A stretch of 64,000 nucleotides of DNA from Rhynchopus sp. YZ270_cl-10 (taxonomy: Eukaryota; Euglenozoa; Diplonemea; Diplonemida; Diplonemidae): assembly GCA_964035575.1 (NCBI GenBank), contig OZ037855.1:186001-250000 (forward strand). Reading direction: 5' to 3'. Shown in pieces: positions 43,311 through 54,480 of the stretch. A program made the position numbers and the translations under genes. The notes under the pieces are model-generated. The model saw only the letters and a list, made by a program, of their open reading frames with translations. It had not been told where the DNA came from and searched no databases. Numbering within the stretch: position 1 is the stretch's first letter; each line of letters starts with the position of its first letter.

Positions 43311-43845
43311 GTTTTCCCCTCTGGAGGGGGATAAATCGGCGCTTTCTTTCAAAAAAAAACAATACCCTTCTTTATTTTACTCTTTGCTTTTCTTCCCCTT
43401 TTTACGGTGGGATGGCTCTGCACGCGATGTTTTTCTCTTTGCTTTTTGTTCTGTTTTTTCGTTTTTCGTTTTTCGTTTTTTGTAAATTTTATTTTTCCCG
43501 CTGAGTGGGCAAACGTTGGGGGATACTATAGGCATACGGGGCGAAGTGTCTGTTTAGGACAACCACACAATACACAAAGCAACACAACCGTGCACTGCGC
43601 GATACTACGTGTCAGTAGTATTCAGCAAGCGTACATTCGAGCCTTTTGCATCCTTCGTTTTTGGGTCATGACGCCTAGAGAGGCCATAGAAGATGATGTG
43701 CAAAAGAAAGAAAGAACCTGAAATATGCATGTGCTCGTGATCTCGTGCACATCAAGAGAAGTTGTTCCGGTGCAAAAAATGAACCTAAACTTCACTTCGA
43801 TTGGATCACAAAAGTAAAGTACCGTCTTGGCAAAAAAAAAAAAAG

Positions 43846-43887
43846 TGAAGTTGATAGTGCAAACGCCTCTGGGACGCAGGCACTGAC
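43846..43887 (+). repeat. tRNA-like dispersed repeat (short copy)
   Basis: GAAGTTGATAGTGCAAACGC then CTCTGGGACGCAGGCACTGA. Identical core to 3392 and 59632 but without the T-arm-like end. Confidence 0.65.
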
Positions 43888-44419
43888 AAAAAAGAAAGTG
43901 AAAATACAGAAAAAAAAATGTACAAAAATTTTCACTGTGTACGCTGGTATCAATTGAAGGGGAAGTATCATGAATGTTCTTTCAACTATTTATACACGGT
44001 GGCTTTGTTGCTTTGGTGACAAGGCTACCGTGCAAACAAAACAGGGGGTGGGAGGAAAGAGAGGGTCGCCAGCTGAAAGACACATGCATGCACTAACGTC
44101 AACAGCTGAAAATACATGGTGTCTAATAAATGTTCTGAGGAAAATATTGTCCAATGAGAATAAGAAAACAAAGAGAAGTTGAAAGTGCAAACGCCTCAAA
44201 AACAAATGAATTAGGGACAAAAGAGATACGGGGTGTTCTGACAACCGCCCATCAATAAGTGGGTTCTGACGTCAAATGGCACCCAAGAGGGCGAGGATAC
44301 GGCAGAAAGCGTCCCTCATCCCTAGAGCGCAGATGGGGGAAATGGTATTGTTGCTGTTGCTGCGGTTCTGTAACGCTCCCGTCCAGATTGACCGACTATC
44401 CGAGGGCTCAATAAAAAAA

Positions 44420-47400
44420 TCAAAGAAATTGCTTCAGGCTTTCGCACAACGTTTCCAGCGACGTGTTTGGCGTTGTGAACAGTGCCAACCCTGCCTGTGC
44501 CTGCAGAGGAGAAGGGTTATAAGGGTATTTAATGAGCTAAGTATTGAGGGGGGCAAGCGTGGTACAGAAAAGGGTCAAAAGGTTAAGATGACATCTCTTA
44601 CGTGCCTAAGAAATATGGAGAGATTATGTGCTCGCCTTCACCTATCTAACAACCCACAGATGTGCTTAGTCGTCCCGTTGTTGCCATACCTGAAAATGTT
44701 TGTTGAACAGATTCCTCAGCTGCACTGTGTCAAGCGAGTCTAGCCCTAGCGAAGCCATATCCTGCAGAAATAAAAACGTTTTCCCCCCATTTTGCCAACA
44801 AAAATTCTACACACCTCTTTCGCCACGACCTCCCAACCTCCCGCACGCCCACCAGCAGCCTCCTTCAACAGCCACCGCTGCAGGCGCTCCTCCACGGGCA
44901 GTGCAGGATCACACCCTCCAGCTCCTCCTCCACCCTCTTCCTTCCGTTCTGTCACCACATCTTCGCTGGGAACAACGTTCTTCAGAATGGGAAGATCCCG
45001 CCAGGAAGAACGACTCCACTGCAGATCACAGACCGCAAGCTGGAGACGTATCCCAGGCGCACCGTTCCAGAGCATGCCCAGAGCTACCCCCAAGCTAGCC
45101 AACGCTGCGTCTGTCCGCAGCGGAGTGTCACCATCTGCCACTGCCGAGGAGTACGCCTTGGTCCCTTCCTTCGCCATCCCCACCTCCCCCCAAGGACCCC
45201 AGCTGATGGACGCGATTTTCGTGGTGATGCCGTATTGTGTGTACGCATCAAGAAACCCATTTGCCGCGCAATAATTGCTTTGCCCAGGATACCCAAACAA
45301 CGACGACGTGGAGGAGAACGACAGCAGCCAGGCGGGGTGCACTGCGGAGAGAAGTGAATCCAAGGTTCGAGCCTTCGCGGTGATGGGGACAGTCAGATCG
45401 GATTGGGAGAGGTTGTGCAATGGCGAGTCTTGCAGGCAGCCTGCGAGGTGCATTACACCTACAGCACTGCTGCTGACATCGACACTGTGGTTGCGCAGTG
45501 CTTCCACTACAGCCACAGAATCGGTCAAATCAGGAATCACAATGGCAACACAATTTGGATGAGGTAGCACCTCCTCGCGTCGAGCGATGAGATACATCTG
45601 ACCAGGAAGGGCCACCTTGGATTGCAGCATCCACGCAATAACTGCACGGCCTAGCCCCCCGGTCCATCCGGTTATCAAAATAATTTCGTTGGAAGGGAGG
45701 GTAAGAGGAGAAGGGGGAGCGGAGATACGTCTGGCACGTGGTGCGAGCATGTTCGCATTGAATGAGAGGTCCGTCTCTGAGGTCTGCACTGCAGTGGCGG
45801 TGAGGTGTTGGAGGGTGTGAGGCGATGGGGTTGGTTCGGACACCCAGACACGGATGAAGTGGAGTTCTGGCATTTCGTATGGCACAGCGCGGGTCAGCCC
45901 TGCAAGCAGACCACTCCCTGACACCTCAGGAAGCAGCAGCACCACTGTTGTCGTGACACCCCCTGCTCCCCGCAGCCACTCCACCAACCCCCAACACGCC
46001 CCCTCAGCCTCATCGATACTCCCGCACGCACCTAACGCATTGATCGCGACACAGCCTCTCTCCCGCATCACCTCCACACCCCATCGAGGGAGAGCTGCGA
46101 TGCTGTACACAGGGATTGGGACACCATTTTCTATTTTTCCGATTGGTTTTGCTTCAGGCATTCCCAGATCTGCACCAACGTGCTCCCATTCAATAGAATA
46201 CATAGGAGCCGGTGTTGCAGAAGCGGTAGGTCGAACCTGAAGTGTTTCCAAAGCAGAAAGCGCTGCAATATGTCTAGCACGGAGCCACCCTGTTGCTGCA
46301 TGAAGCGCCTTTTCTGCGATCATAAGCGATGCGTCTGTGAGGAAGCTGTGCGTGCCGGGGAGGTGCTGGCATTCGAAGGGCGTGGCTGAGGTTTGCCAGC
46401 GGTGTGCGTCTTGCCAGGGTGCAATGGTGTCGTCTGTGCCTGAGATGCAGAGAAGCGGCAGTGGCGCAGAGGGAGTTGTCAGACGTCTCTCCAGACGCGT
46501 ATCGCATGAGAGGTCTGCTCGCAGCATGGGCCGCATGTAGCCGTCCCACACCGTCGCGTCGACACCACGTGGCGCAAAGGAGGCCAGTGCAGAGTCTGGC
46601 ACGTCCGTGATGGCATCCACAGAACGTACAGGGCGGCGGCCAGCGAGGACGGCACCCAGGAGGTTGTGCGGGGACTGTAGGGGGGGTTGTGTGGACAAAA
46701 TGGGGAAAGGTTCGGTCGGAACTGGGAAAGAGGAGGAGGTAGAGGAGGAGGAGGGGAGGGTTGTGTACCTTGAGTGCACGTGCCACGGCGAGTGCAAGCA
46801 GGCACCCCATCGACTTCCCTACAAACGCATACGGAGTTCCCGCAGCGTCAGCCTCGATGGCAGAGGCGAGGGCGGCGATCTGTGGGTTGGGTGTTATGGG
46901 AGAGCAACAAAAAATGTATGGCACAGTCCTTAAAACCTCCTACAACGGGTAGACACCTCTCTTACGAGAAGTAGGTTGCCCCCACGGTTTCACCTAAAAA
47001 CCAAAACATAACACACCTCCCTCTCATCATCCGCAGCACTCTGCAGGAAGCGCTCTGCTGCCCGCCCACCACGCCCTGGGAGGTCCACTGCCACGACACG
47101 CACCTGCACTGGGAGATGCGCACACCAGGCCTCGAAGGCCCTGCTGGAGCCACCTGCAAAGGGGAAGCAGTACAACACGAACGTTGCACCACCACCACCA
47201 CCACCCCCTCCTGCACCCCCATGCACCAAACGCTGCACCACCCCACTCACACCATTGCCTCTCTGCTTCTCCACTTCCTCATCGCCCTCTACGTACACGC
47301 TGGCATTTGGGTTTTCCCAAAACCTCGTTTTCTCAAACACATATCCTGGCAGAGACACCCTCTTCCCATAGGGGTGATCCCGCACCTCACTTCGTTGTGC

Positions 47401-50400
47401 GTGGAGTTCTTCATTCCACGCTGTCCAGTTGACAGGAACGTGGTGCTCCCAGAGGAGAGAGAGGAGGGAGGTGAACACGAGAAGGTCGGGTTGTGACTCC
47501 TTTGCGCGCCGCATGCTTTGTGGGAAGACTGGGGTGTGGTGTGCAGTATGGTGCTCAGAGCAGGCGCTTCCAAGCATCCCTAACGCCCCGCCTGGACCCA
47601 CTTCAATGCAGATGGTTGGGTTCACATCCTCAAGAAGAATTCTCATATTCGCACCAAACTGCACTGTACCTGCCATATGCTTCCCCCAATACCCAGCATC
47701 CTGCGCCTCCCCTTTTGTCAACCATTTCCCCGTCAGATTCGAAGCTACAGGGATTGATTCGAGATCATCATTGTTCTGAATTTTCACCGTCGCCACCTCT
47801 TCCGCCGCCGTCTTCACCATTGGAGAATGAAACGCATGGGTAACATGAAGACGGGAGGTCCGAATACCTTCCTTTTGTAGGTTCAAATTCAACGCATTTA
47901 TTGCAGTGGAGGTGCCGGATACTACACATTGCTCGGGAGCATTGGAAGCGGCAAGCCAGATGTCATCCATTTTATCGATAATATTGCGAAGTGAGGGTTC
48001 TGATAATGCAACGGACAACATAGCACCATGTGGACAGGATGCAGTCCCCTTTGACCGCTTTGCAAGCAATTCTGCCGCATTTTCGAGAGAAATAAGGTTC
48101 CCCACTACTGCAGCCACATACTCCCCAAGGGAATGCCCGATCATCGCTGTGGGAACCACCCCAACCTTCTTTAGAAGCATTGCTACAGCATACTCTACAG
48201 CAAATACCGCGGGTTGCAGAATTTCTGCCTCAGCAAAAGCCTCTGGGGAAGCAGAAAAGATTGTCTCCGTGGTCACCTTGCAGCCTGCGGCGGAAAGCGC
48301 GGTCAGGCTTTTCCCCAGATTTTCTTGAAAGGTTGGCAACACCATCAACCCTTCAGCCATTCTCAGATACTGCGAACCCTGCCCAGGAAACAGAAAGGCG
48401 ACAACCGGGGCCGTCTTTTTCGCGGAATGACCTACATCGGTAATACATTCTGCTGCCTCTGCTAGAGAGCTGCCGTGGGGGAGGGTGACCGCACTGCGGT
48501 GGGGTAATCTGTTGTCTCCATTTCGCTGCAGAAGGGTAAATGCCACGTCTAGCAACGAATACCTCACTGCGTACGGTGATTTGAGAAAGGCGGCGTGAGC
48601 TGCCAATGTTGAGGTAAGGCTTGACGCGGTCTTTGCGGAGAAGAGGAGGACGTGTGGTGTTTGTGTTGACATCGTTTGCGGCACATTCTGTTTTGGTCGA
48701 TACTCTTGAACAACAATATGCGCGTTTGTACCCCCAATACCAAAGCTCGATACCCCTGCTGTCAACACCTCAGACTCCGACCACTTTTGCTTCTCTGTTG
48801 CTACATAAAATGGTGTGTTCTTGAATGATACAGTGTCACTTAGGGATTCAAAGTTCGCAGAAGGGACTAGAGTACGGTGTTTCAACATCAACGCAGTTTT
48901 GATGAACCCGGTCAACCCCGCAGCGCAGTTGGCATGACCGATATTCCCTTTGACCGACCCCACCGCGGTGGTGCCTGTATTGTTCGTTGCTCCGCAGGAG
49001 GTGAATGCTTCTGACAGTCCTTTCGCTTCGATGCCGTCCCCCACGAGAGTTCCCGTGGCATGCATTTCAACATAGGAGATCTGGTCGGGATGGACCCCGC
49101 TCGCGGTGAGCGCTGTTTGTATGCAATCTGCCTGTCCTTTAGCGGACGGAGCGGCAAACCCCATCTTCCCTGCACCATCGTTGCTTATCCCCGACCCTTG
49201 GATGACACAGATAATCGAATCCCCATCACGCTCAGCAGCGGAAAGCCGTTTCAACACCACCGCCCCTACCGAATCACCAAACACCGTGCCATCAGCAGAG
49301 ACATCCAACGGACGTACCAACCCTTTCTTGCTATGCACAAATCCTTCTGTCCACAAATGCCCCATATTCGGAAACGTAACAGACGACGCCCCGGCAATAG
49401 CGACATCACAAGATCCACTCTGAATGGAAGAACAGGCCTGGCTTATTGCGACCAACCCTGAAGAGCATGCACTGTTCACCTGCACCGACGGACCGTGCAG
49501 ATCGAACAAATACGAGACCCGAGAAGAAATGTAATCCTTCTCCGAACCTACCTCCGTCAAAAAAAGCTCTGTGGGCGACAATGGATCTTTCAACGCACCT
49601 CCTTCCAGATGGTGCACCAAATAGCCTTCTATACCCGCAGATGCAAAAACACCTATACGTTGTGGCCTAGGTCCCTCCCGCCCTTCCGCACTGCGAGGCG
49701 CATAGCCGGCATCCTCCAAAGCATGGTGCGCAGTTTCAATGAAGACTCTGTGTTGTGGATCCATGATCGTCGCCTCCGTTCTGCCTATCCCGAAGTACCC
49801 CGCATCAAACCGATCTGCGTCATCTATTTTGTAGACCACCTTAACGTAATCTTTGTGTTGGTACACTTCCTCTGAGACTCCCTTTCGTTTGTACAATGCG
49901 TCAGGAAGCGTCGTGGCGGTGGTAGTCCCGGATTGAAGGTTTTCCCAAAAGGAGGTAATATCGTTTGCACCAGGAAAGCGTCCTGCCATTCCGATCACTG
50001 CAATGGGTTCCTTCTCGAAGGTGGGTTGTGTGGTGGAGAAGTGCGTTGTGTGTTGTGTTGGGCTGTGGCCAAGCTGAGATTCGATGAAGTCGCAGAATTT
50101 GTGGAGGGTTTCATTCTCAAAGAGATCGATGACAGTGAGGGTGACGTGGTCGGGTAGTGCTTCAAGGGTTCTGCGTACAACGTCGGCTGCAGCGAGAGAA
50201 TGCCCACCTAAGTCAAAGAATGAGGTGTCAACGGAAACAGAGCTAATATCCATAGATAAGACGTCGGCCCAGACGGAGGCGACGGTGTGCTGCAGTCCTT
50301 TGTGGTTGGAGCGTTGGTTGGGTTGTTGTTGTTTGCCAAATCGCTTTGAAACGTCATCGAAAAAGAGCTTTGGGATGGCACGTCGGTTTACCTTCCGTGC

Positions 50401-52803
50401 TTCTCCCCCCTGTCGCATGAGGTCTCTTGGAATGAGGGAATCGAGAGGGATGAAGAAGGTTGGTGTCGCATCTCGCGGGATCTTTTGCGCAAGGCGGCTG
50501 CGGAGTGTGGTGATGTACTGCGCGAAGTTTGGCTGCTCCGCTTCTGTTAGGTCGAGCAAGGCTGCGAGACATACCGGCTGCTCATCCCCCCTCAACACCG
50601 GGACCACCACCGCAAGCACCACTGCCGCATCCCCCAGCAACGCACCCTCCACAAAGGGAAGGCCCACCTTAAACCCTCTGATCTTCACAGTGCTGTCCAC
50701 CCTCCCGTGCAACTCCACTACCCGCACCATTGACGTCCGTTCAGACCGCATGACCGCTGCATCACCCGATTTGTACCACACCCCATCCCCCACCTCAGGA
50801 AGCGAGACGTACCGTGCATCAGTCATCTCTGGGCACATGGCGTACCCAGAAGCAAGCTGTGGCCCCTTTGTGTACAGCTCCCCCATCTCTCCAAGACGAA
50901 CCGGGTGGAGTGTCTCCGAAACGACAGCAGCATGGACACCTTCGTGCAGCCGTCCTACAGGGAAAAACTTTGCACCTGGTATCAAATACTCTGGTGACGC
51001 AAGAAGCATGCAGGTGTCCGCCCCCTCCCAGGTTGAATACGCATTTATGACGGACACCCCAGGGAGTAATGTCAACGCCGTTTCTGCAAGTGCTGCGGGT
51101 ACCACTTCGCCCATGAAGAACCACACCTTCAGGTGGTGCTGCAGTGCGTCCAGATCTTGTGAATGCGTTTCAAGGTGCGCAAAGGCGTGCGAAGCGAGGG
51201 AAGGGGTGGTGAGCACCCTGGTCGCTCTGGTCGAGGAAAGAAACCTCACCAGCGCCGGCGGGTCGACAATCACACTCTGTGGAATCACGACACAGGTATG
51301 TCCCCTGCACAGAGTCCTCGGTGCCTCCCAGACAAACATAACAGAGCACGCCTCACGCTCCGCTCCGCTGTACGGAACCATCGCAGTACGACTCAGCATT
51401 CCAGTCAACACAAACCTCTGGTTGCCCTCAATAAGCTTCGGCACCCCCGACGTTCCGGACGTTGTCATCAAAATCGCACGACGCGATAAATCCCCTGGTT
51501 CGGGACAAAACCCCTCCTCCCCCTCCCCCTCCCCTTCCTCCCACCCATCATCCAACACAACAAAGGGGACGTTAAAATGGGTGTTTATTTTTTCAAAATG
51601 AGGGGCATCTGTTATTATTACATCTGGAACACCAGAGGGCGAGCAATATGAACAGACTTGCGACAGCATTTCTGGTGGGTGATGCGATTCGAGCACCAAC
51701 AGCGACCCGGATGCTGCCCATATCCCAAGCATTGCTGCTACGTAGTCTGCAGAGTGTGGCAACATGAGACCCACCACGGGAAGCGAGGAAGTGGTTGCAA
51801 CACGCACCTTCGTTGCCACCGTTAAAATCATATGACGAAGTGCGCTGTACGTCACCTCACCGCGTACCACATCCTCGACTGCAACCCTGTCACCATGCTT
51901 CTCGGCAATATCAAACACCATTTCATGCACACATCTTCTCTCGTCCAGATGTTCCGCATCCCCACCAAAGGCTACACTCATCGGCAAGGCATTAAATGCA
52001 CTATGAATCTCATCAACAACAATCCGCGTCACCTTCTCAAACACCGCCTCATCAGCCAAATACCAATGCCCCCCTGGGAACCCATGATGCCGTTCGGTGC
52101 TGGCAGGGTGTTCTTCGGCCCAACGGAGGACCACTTCCTTTGGAGCAAATACATCATCTTTTCCATAAAACATTGTCAAAGGGGTGTCAAGAACATTGTC
52201 CCCTCTCCTATAGCCTTCATAGAGAGCAAGGTCCTGGCGTAGGGGTGGAAGTAGAGTAGGGAGAACGTCGTGTTGCAGAGAAACATCGTCGCACACCGCT
52301 TCTGCCTCAGGGGTGAGCACACCAAGGTGTCTGAGCGCCAATAAAAAGGATGTGTCGTCAGCGACATCGGATACTGTCTGATTCGGCCCATTCCGTAACC
52401 CTCCTGGAGAAGGTGATGCAGACACAAAAAGATGCAGCGGGAGAGGGATGCACAGTGCCTCCTGGCGTGCCAGACACAGAATCGTTTCGTATGCGACCAA
52501 AGCACCGAAGGAGTGACCAAAGAATGCATAAGGCCTGGTCAACGCATTCGACACCAGCAACGCCTCCGCCACACCCTCTGCAAGAGACTGCAATGTCCCA
52601 GGCGGCCCGTCTCGACTCCGTTCTGCCCGACCAGGATACGTAACCGCACAGACCTCAATATCACCCAGCGTAGATGTGCTCCACGTCCGGAACACATTCG
52701 CAGCCCCGCCCGCATGCGGGAAGCATACTAGACGGACCTTAGCTGTTTCGTTGGGCACCACAACCTTGACGCATGGGTTCGGTAAGACTGTGCCGTATAC
52801 CAT
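44420..52803 (-). CDS. Hybrid NRPS-PKS megasynthase, TE-A-T-KS-AT-TE-KR-ACP
   Basis: Five exons: 52803-47017, 46879-46769, 46674-44815, 44761-44690 and 44500-44420. Introns are 137, 94, 53 and 189 bp, all phase 0, GT-AG. The product has about 2636 residues. Domains: thioesterase 1 (GHSFG Ser about 95, His in GGHWYL about 246); adenylation (TTSGTSGVPK about 444, GRVDSTVKIRG about 704, A10 Lys in GEARKVNRRA about 802); carrier (GGHSL Ser about 867); ketosynthase (Cys in NSACSSG about 1112, HATGT about 1251, GNIGH about 1289); acyltransferase (PGQGSQ, GHSLGEY about 1556, HAFH, a malonyl-CoA signature); thioesterase 2 (GKSMG Ser 1952, Asp about 2047, His about 2075); structural plus catalytic ketoreductase (GWTGGLG about 2302, Tyr in NYCAAN about 2435); carrier (LGLDSL Ser 2595). 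Predicted chemistry: activate an acid, probably an amino acid, extend once with malonate, reduce the ketone. There is no terminal release domain. The start at 52803 directly precedes the thioesterase fold. Confidence 0.9.
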
Positions 52804-53036
52804 GCTGGGCAGTGGGTGTACTGCTGTGGGTATGGAGTGATGTGGTTGTGTGAAGCAAGAGGGGAGGGAGAGGGTTTGGTGATGTGGTAAACCCGGAGAA
52901 CACTTCGTTCGATGGAGCCTGCAAAGGCCATTGGAAGACGCAAATGACGAGCGCCAGTCCGCGGATTGCAATATTTTATTTTGTTGACTCTTTGAGGTGG
53001 CAAAGGTCGGCGAAAGAATGCTCCACGGCCCAATGA

Positions 53037-53349
53037 AACAGTCAGAGCAGAGAGAACCTGTTTGGGATTGTTTGTGATCGTAAAAACGGCGTCTTCTGGA
53101 AAGAGATGCGCAAAACGCACACAGTAACGACGTGGAAGAAAGAAAGCGAGGCAGAATGCAAGGAGGCGTTACTCGCTCGCGACGTGGTTCTTATCTCGAA
53201 ATGGTACTGCATTAGTCGGCCAGATTGCAGTGCAGTGTACGCATGACGAGGATTCCTGGACCGTCGAGGAACTGAAAAGTACAATTGTTGATGCCGTGGC
53301 TCTTCTGAGACAGGGTCTCGAGCGGTGTCAGAAGGAGATCCCTGAGTAG
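53037..53349 (+). CDS. Possible small gene or gene fragment, unidentified
   Basis: Two overlapping open blocks on the plus strand look coding-like. 53037-53246 includes ENLFGIVCDRKNGVFWKEMR and ECKEALLARDVVLISKWYC. 53128-53349 ends with HDEDSWTVEELKSTIVDAVA and LLRQGLERCQKEIPE before a TAG at 53347-53349. They are in different frames, so an intron or a frameshift separates them; I could not place convincing splice sites or a start. No family recognised. If real, it is divergent from the NRPS-PKS and would be the only host-type gene on the plus strand. Confidence 0.35.
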
Positions 53350-53500
53350 GCAAAAAAGAAACAAAAAAAATGGAATGTGAAGAAAGACAACCCTTTTTTG
53401 ATAACCACACACACCAAGTGAAAACCCGCACGAACAGTGTTCATCGGGAGAGGCTAGAGGAACGACCAAAGAAGTGCGCAACAAAGAAAGGGGTTTTTAA

Positions 53501-53532
53501 GATGAACCTAAGCCTCTCGTGCTTAGGCAACC
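53501..53532 (+). repeat. CTCTCGT-loop hairpin repeat, CCTAAGC type
   Basis: GATGAA, stem CCTAAGC, loop CTCTCGT, stem GCTTAGG, then CAACC. The stem is a perfect 7 bp, the best copy of this type. Confidence 0.7.
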
Positions 53533-54480
53533 TTAAGTTAAAAGAGAAAGTGAACGTAAAAAACTACCAAACACGAAGGCAAAGCACAAAGAAGGCCGGG
53601 AAAGAGGGATTGGTGCGTCAACCGCAGGATACTGCAGGGATATGGGTTTGTGGGTTTGCAGGTATACGTGTTCAGAGCTATATGATGTCCCCCAGTGTGA
53701 GGCGGTCGATCCTTCACACGTCTGAAAAAACAATATTGACTCTCAAGGATTTCGCACCAAAACATACATGCAGGAGATACGTTGGTACCCGCTATTTGAC
53801 GAATGGAGCTCGTTTTTAGATTTCCTGAAGGAGGGGGGGTCATTATAAAGCCTGGTAATGTGTTAACAAAATAAAAGAGTAGTTGAAACGTGCTCAAACG
53901 CATCTCAGTCAAAAATATAAAAAAAAAAAGGCAAAATAGATTGCAGTGCTTTCGAGAAGCACACCTTTTCCGTGCAGAACACACCCCCTTCCCTCCTACG
54001 GAACAAGACTCAGAGACAACTCTCTCTCTCTACCTTGGCTGCTGGGGAAGAGCAGTGGAGGTTTTTGTACTGTTTCTTCTGAGTCTGTATATGGGTTGCC
54101 GCAACGAACGCAGTGTGCACAATGGCCCTCACAGAGCACACCTTCATCTGATGCCATGAGTGATGACATATTCACATGGGACTCAAATGAGACCCGAAGG
54201 CTGGAGGCCTTTTGTTCCGTTCCGCTCCCAATTACAAACGAGAGGTATAAATTAAGGATTTTGTTTCGAGTACATGGCTAGAACCTCTATTTTGATTGTC
54301 CTTAGGAGGGAATCTCAGAAACAAAAAAACCGGACATCACCAACAAAAAAAAAACCCCCCCCTCCTGCCCTCCGCACCACACCTTTTTTGTGCACCACCA
54401 CCACCCCCAAAATAAAATTGATAACACCCACCCACCCACCCCCCACTGATTATATATTTTTTTGATTATTCATTTTTGGT

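Larger units (their letters stand above)
42411..44419. other. Spacer with possible decayed coding DNA
   Basis: 42575-43310 is GC-rich and coding-like on the plus strand (separate entry). 43311-44419 is AT-rich without genes. It holds a tRNA-like repeat (43846-43887), a hairpin ATGTGC...GCACAT (43729-43753) and a partial repeat at 44175. Confidence 0.5.
52804..54480. other. Spacer between NRPS-PKS and Dus1
   Basis: It contains a possible small plus-strand gene (53037-53349), a perfect CTAAGC hairpin repeat (53501-53532) and a degraded GTTGAAACGTGCTCAAACGC repeat near 53882. The rest is AT-rich without genes. Confidence 0.5.

Noticed and set aside
44276-44743. 155-codon plus-strand frame
   Set aside because: It lies opposite the last exons and intron of the NRPS-PKS gene and has no recognisable domain.
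50084-51601. A 505-codon open frame on the plus strand
   Set aside because: It is antisense to the adenylation domain, has no motifs, and is a codon-bias shadow of the NRPS-PKS gene.
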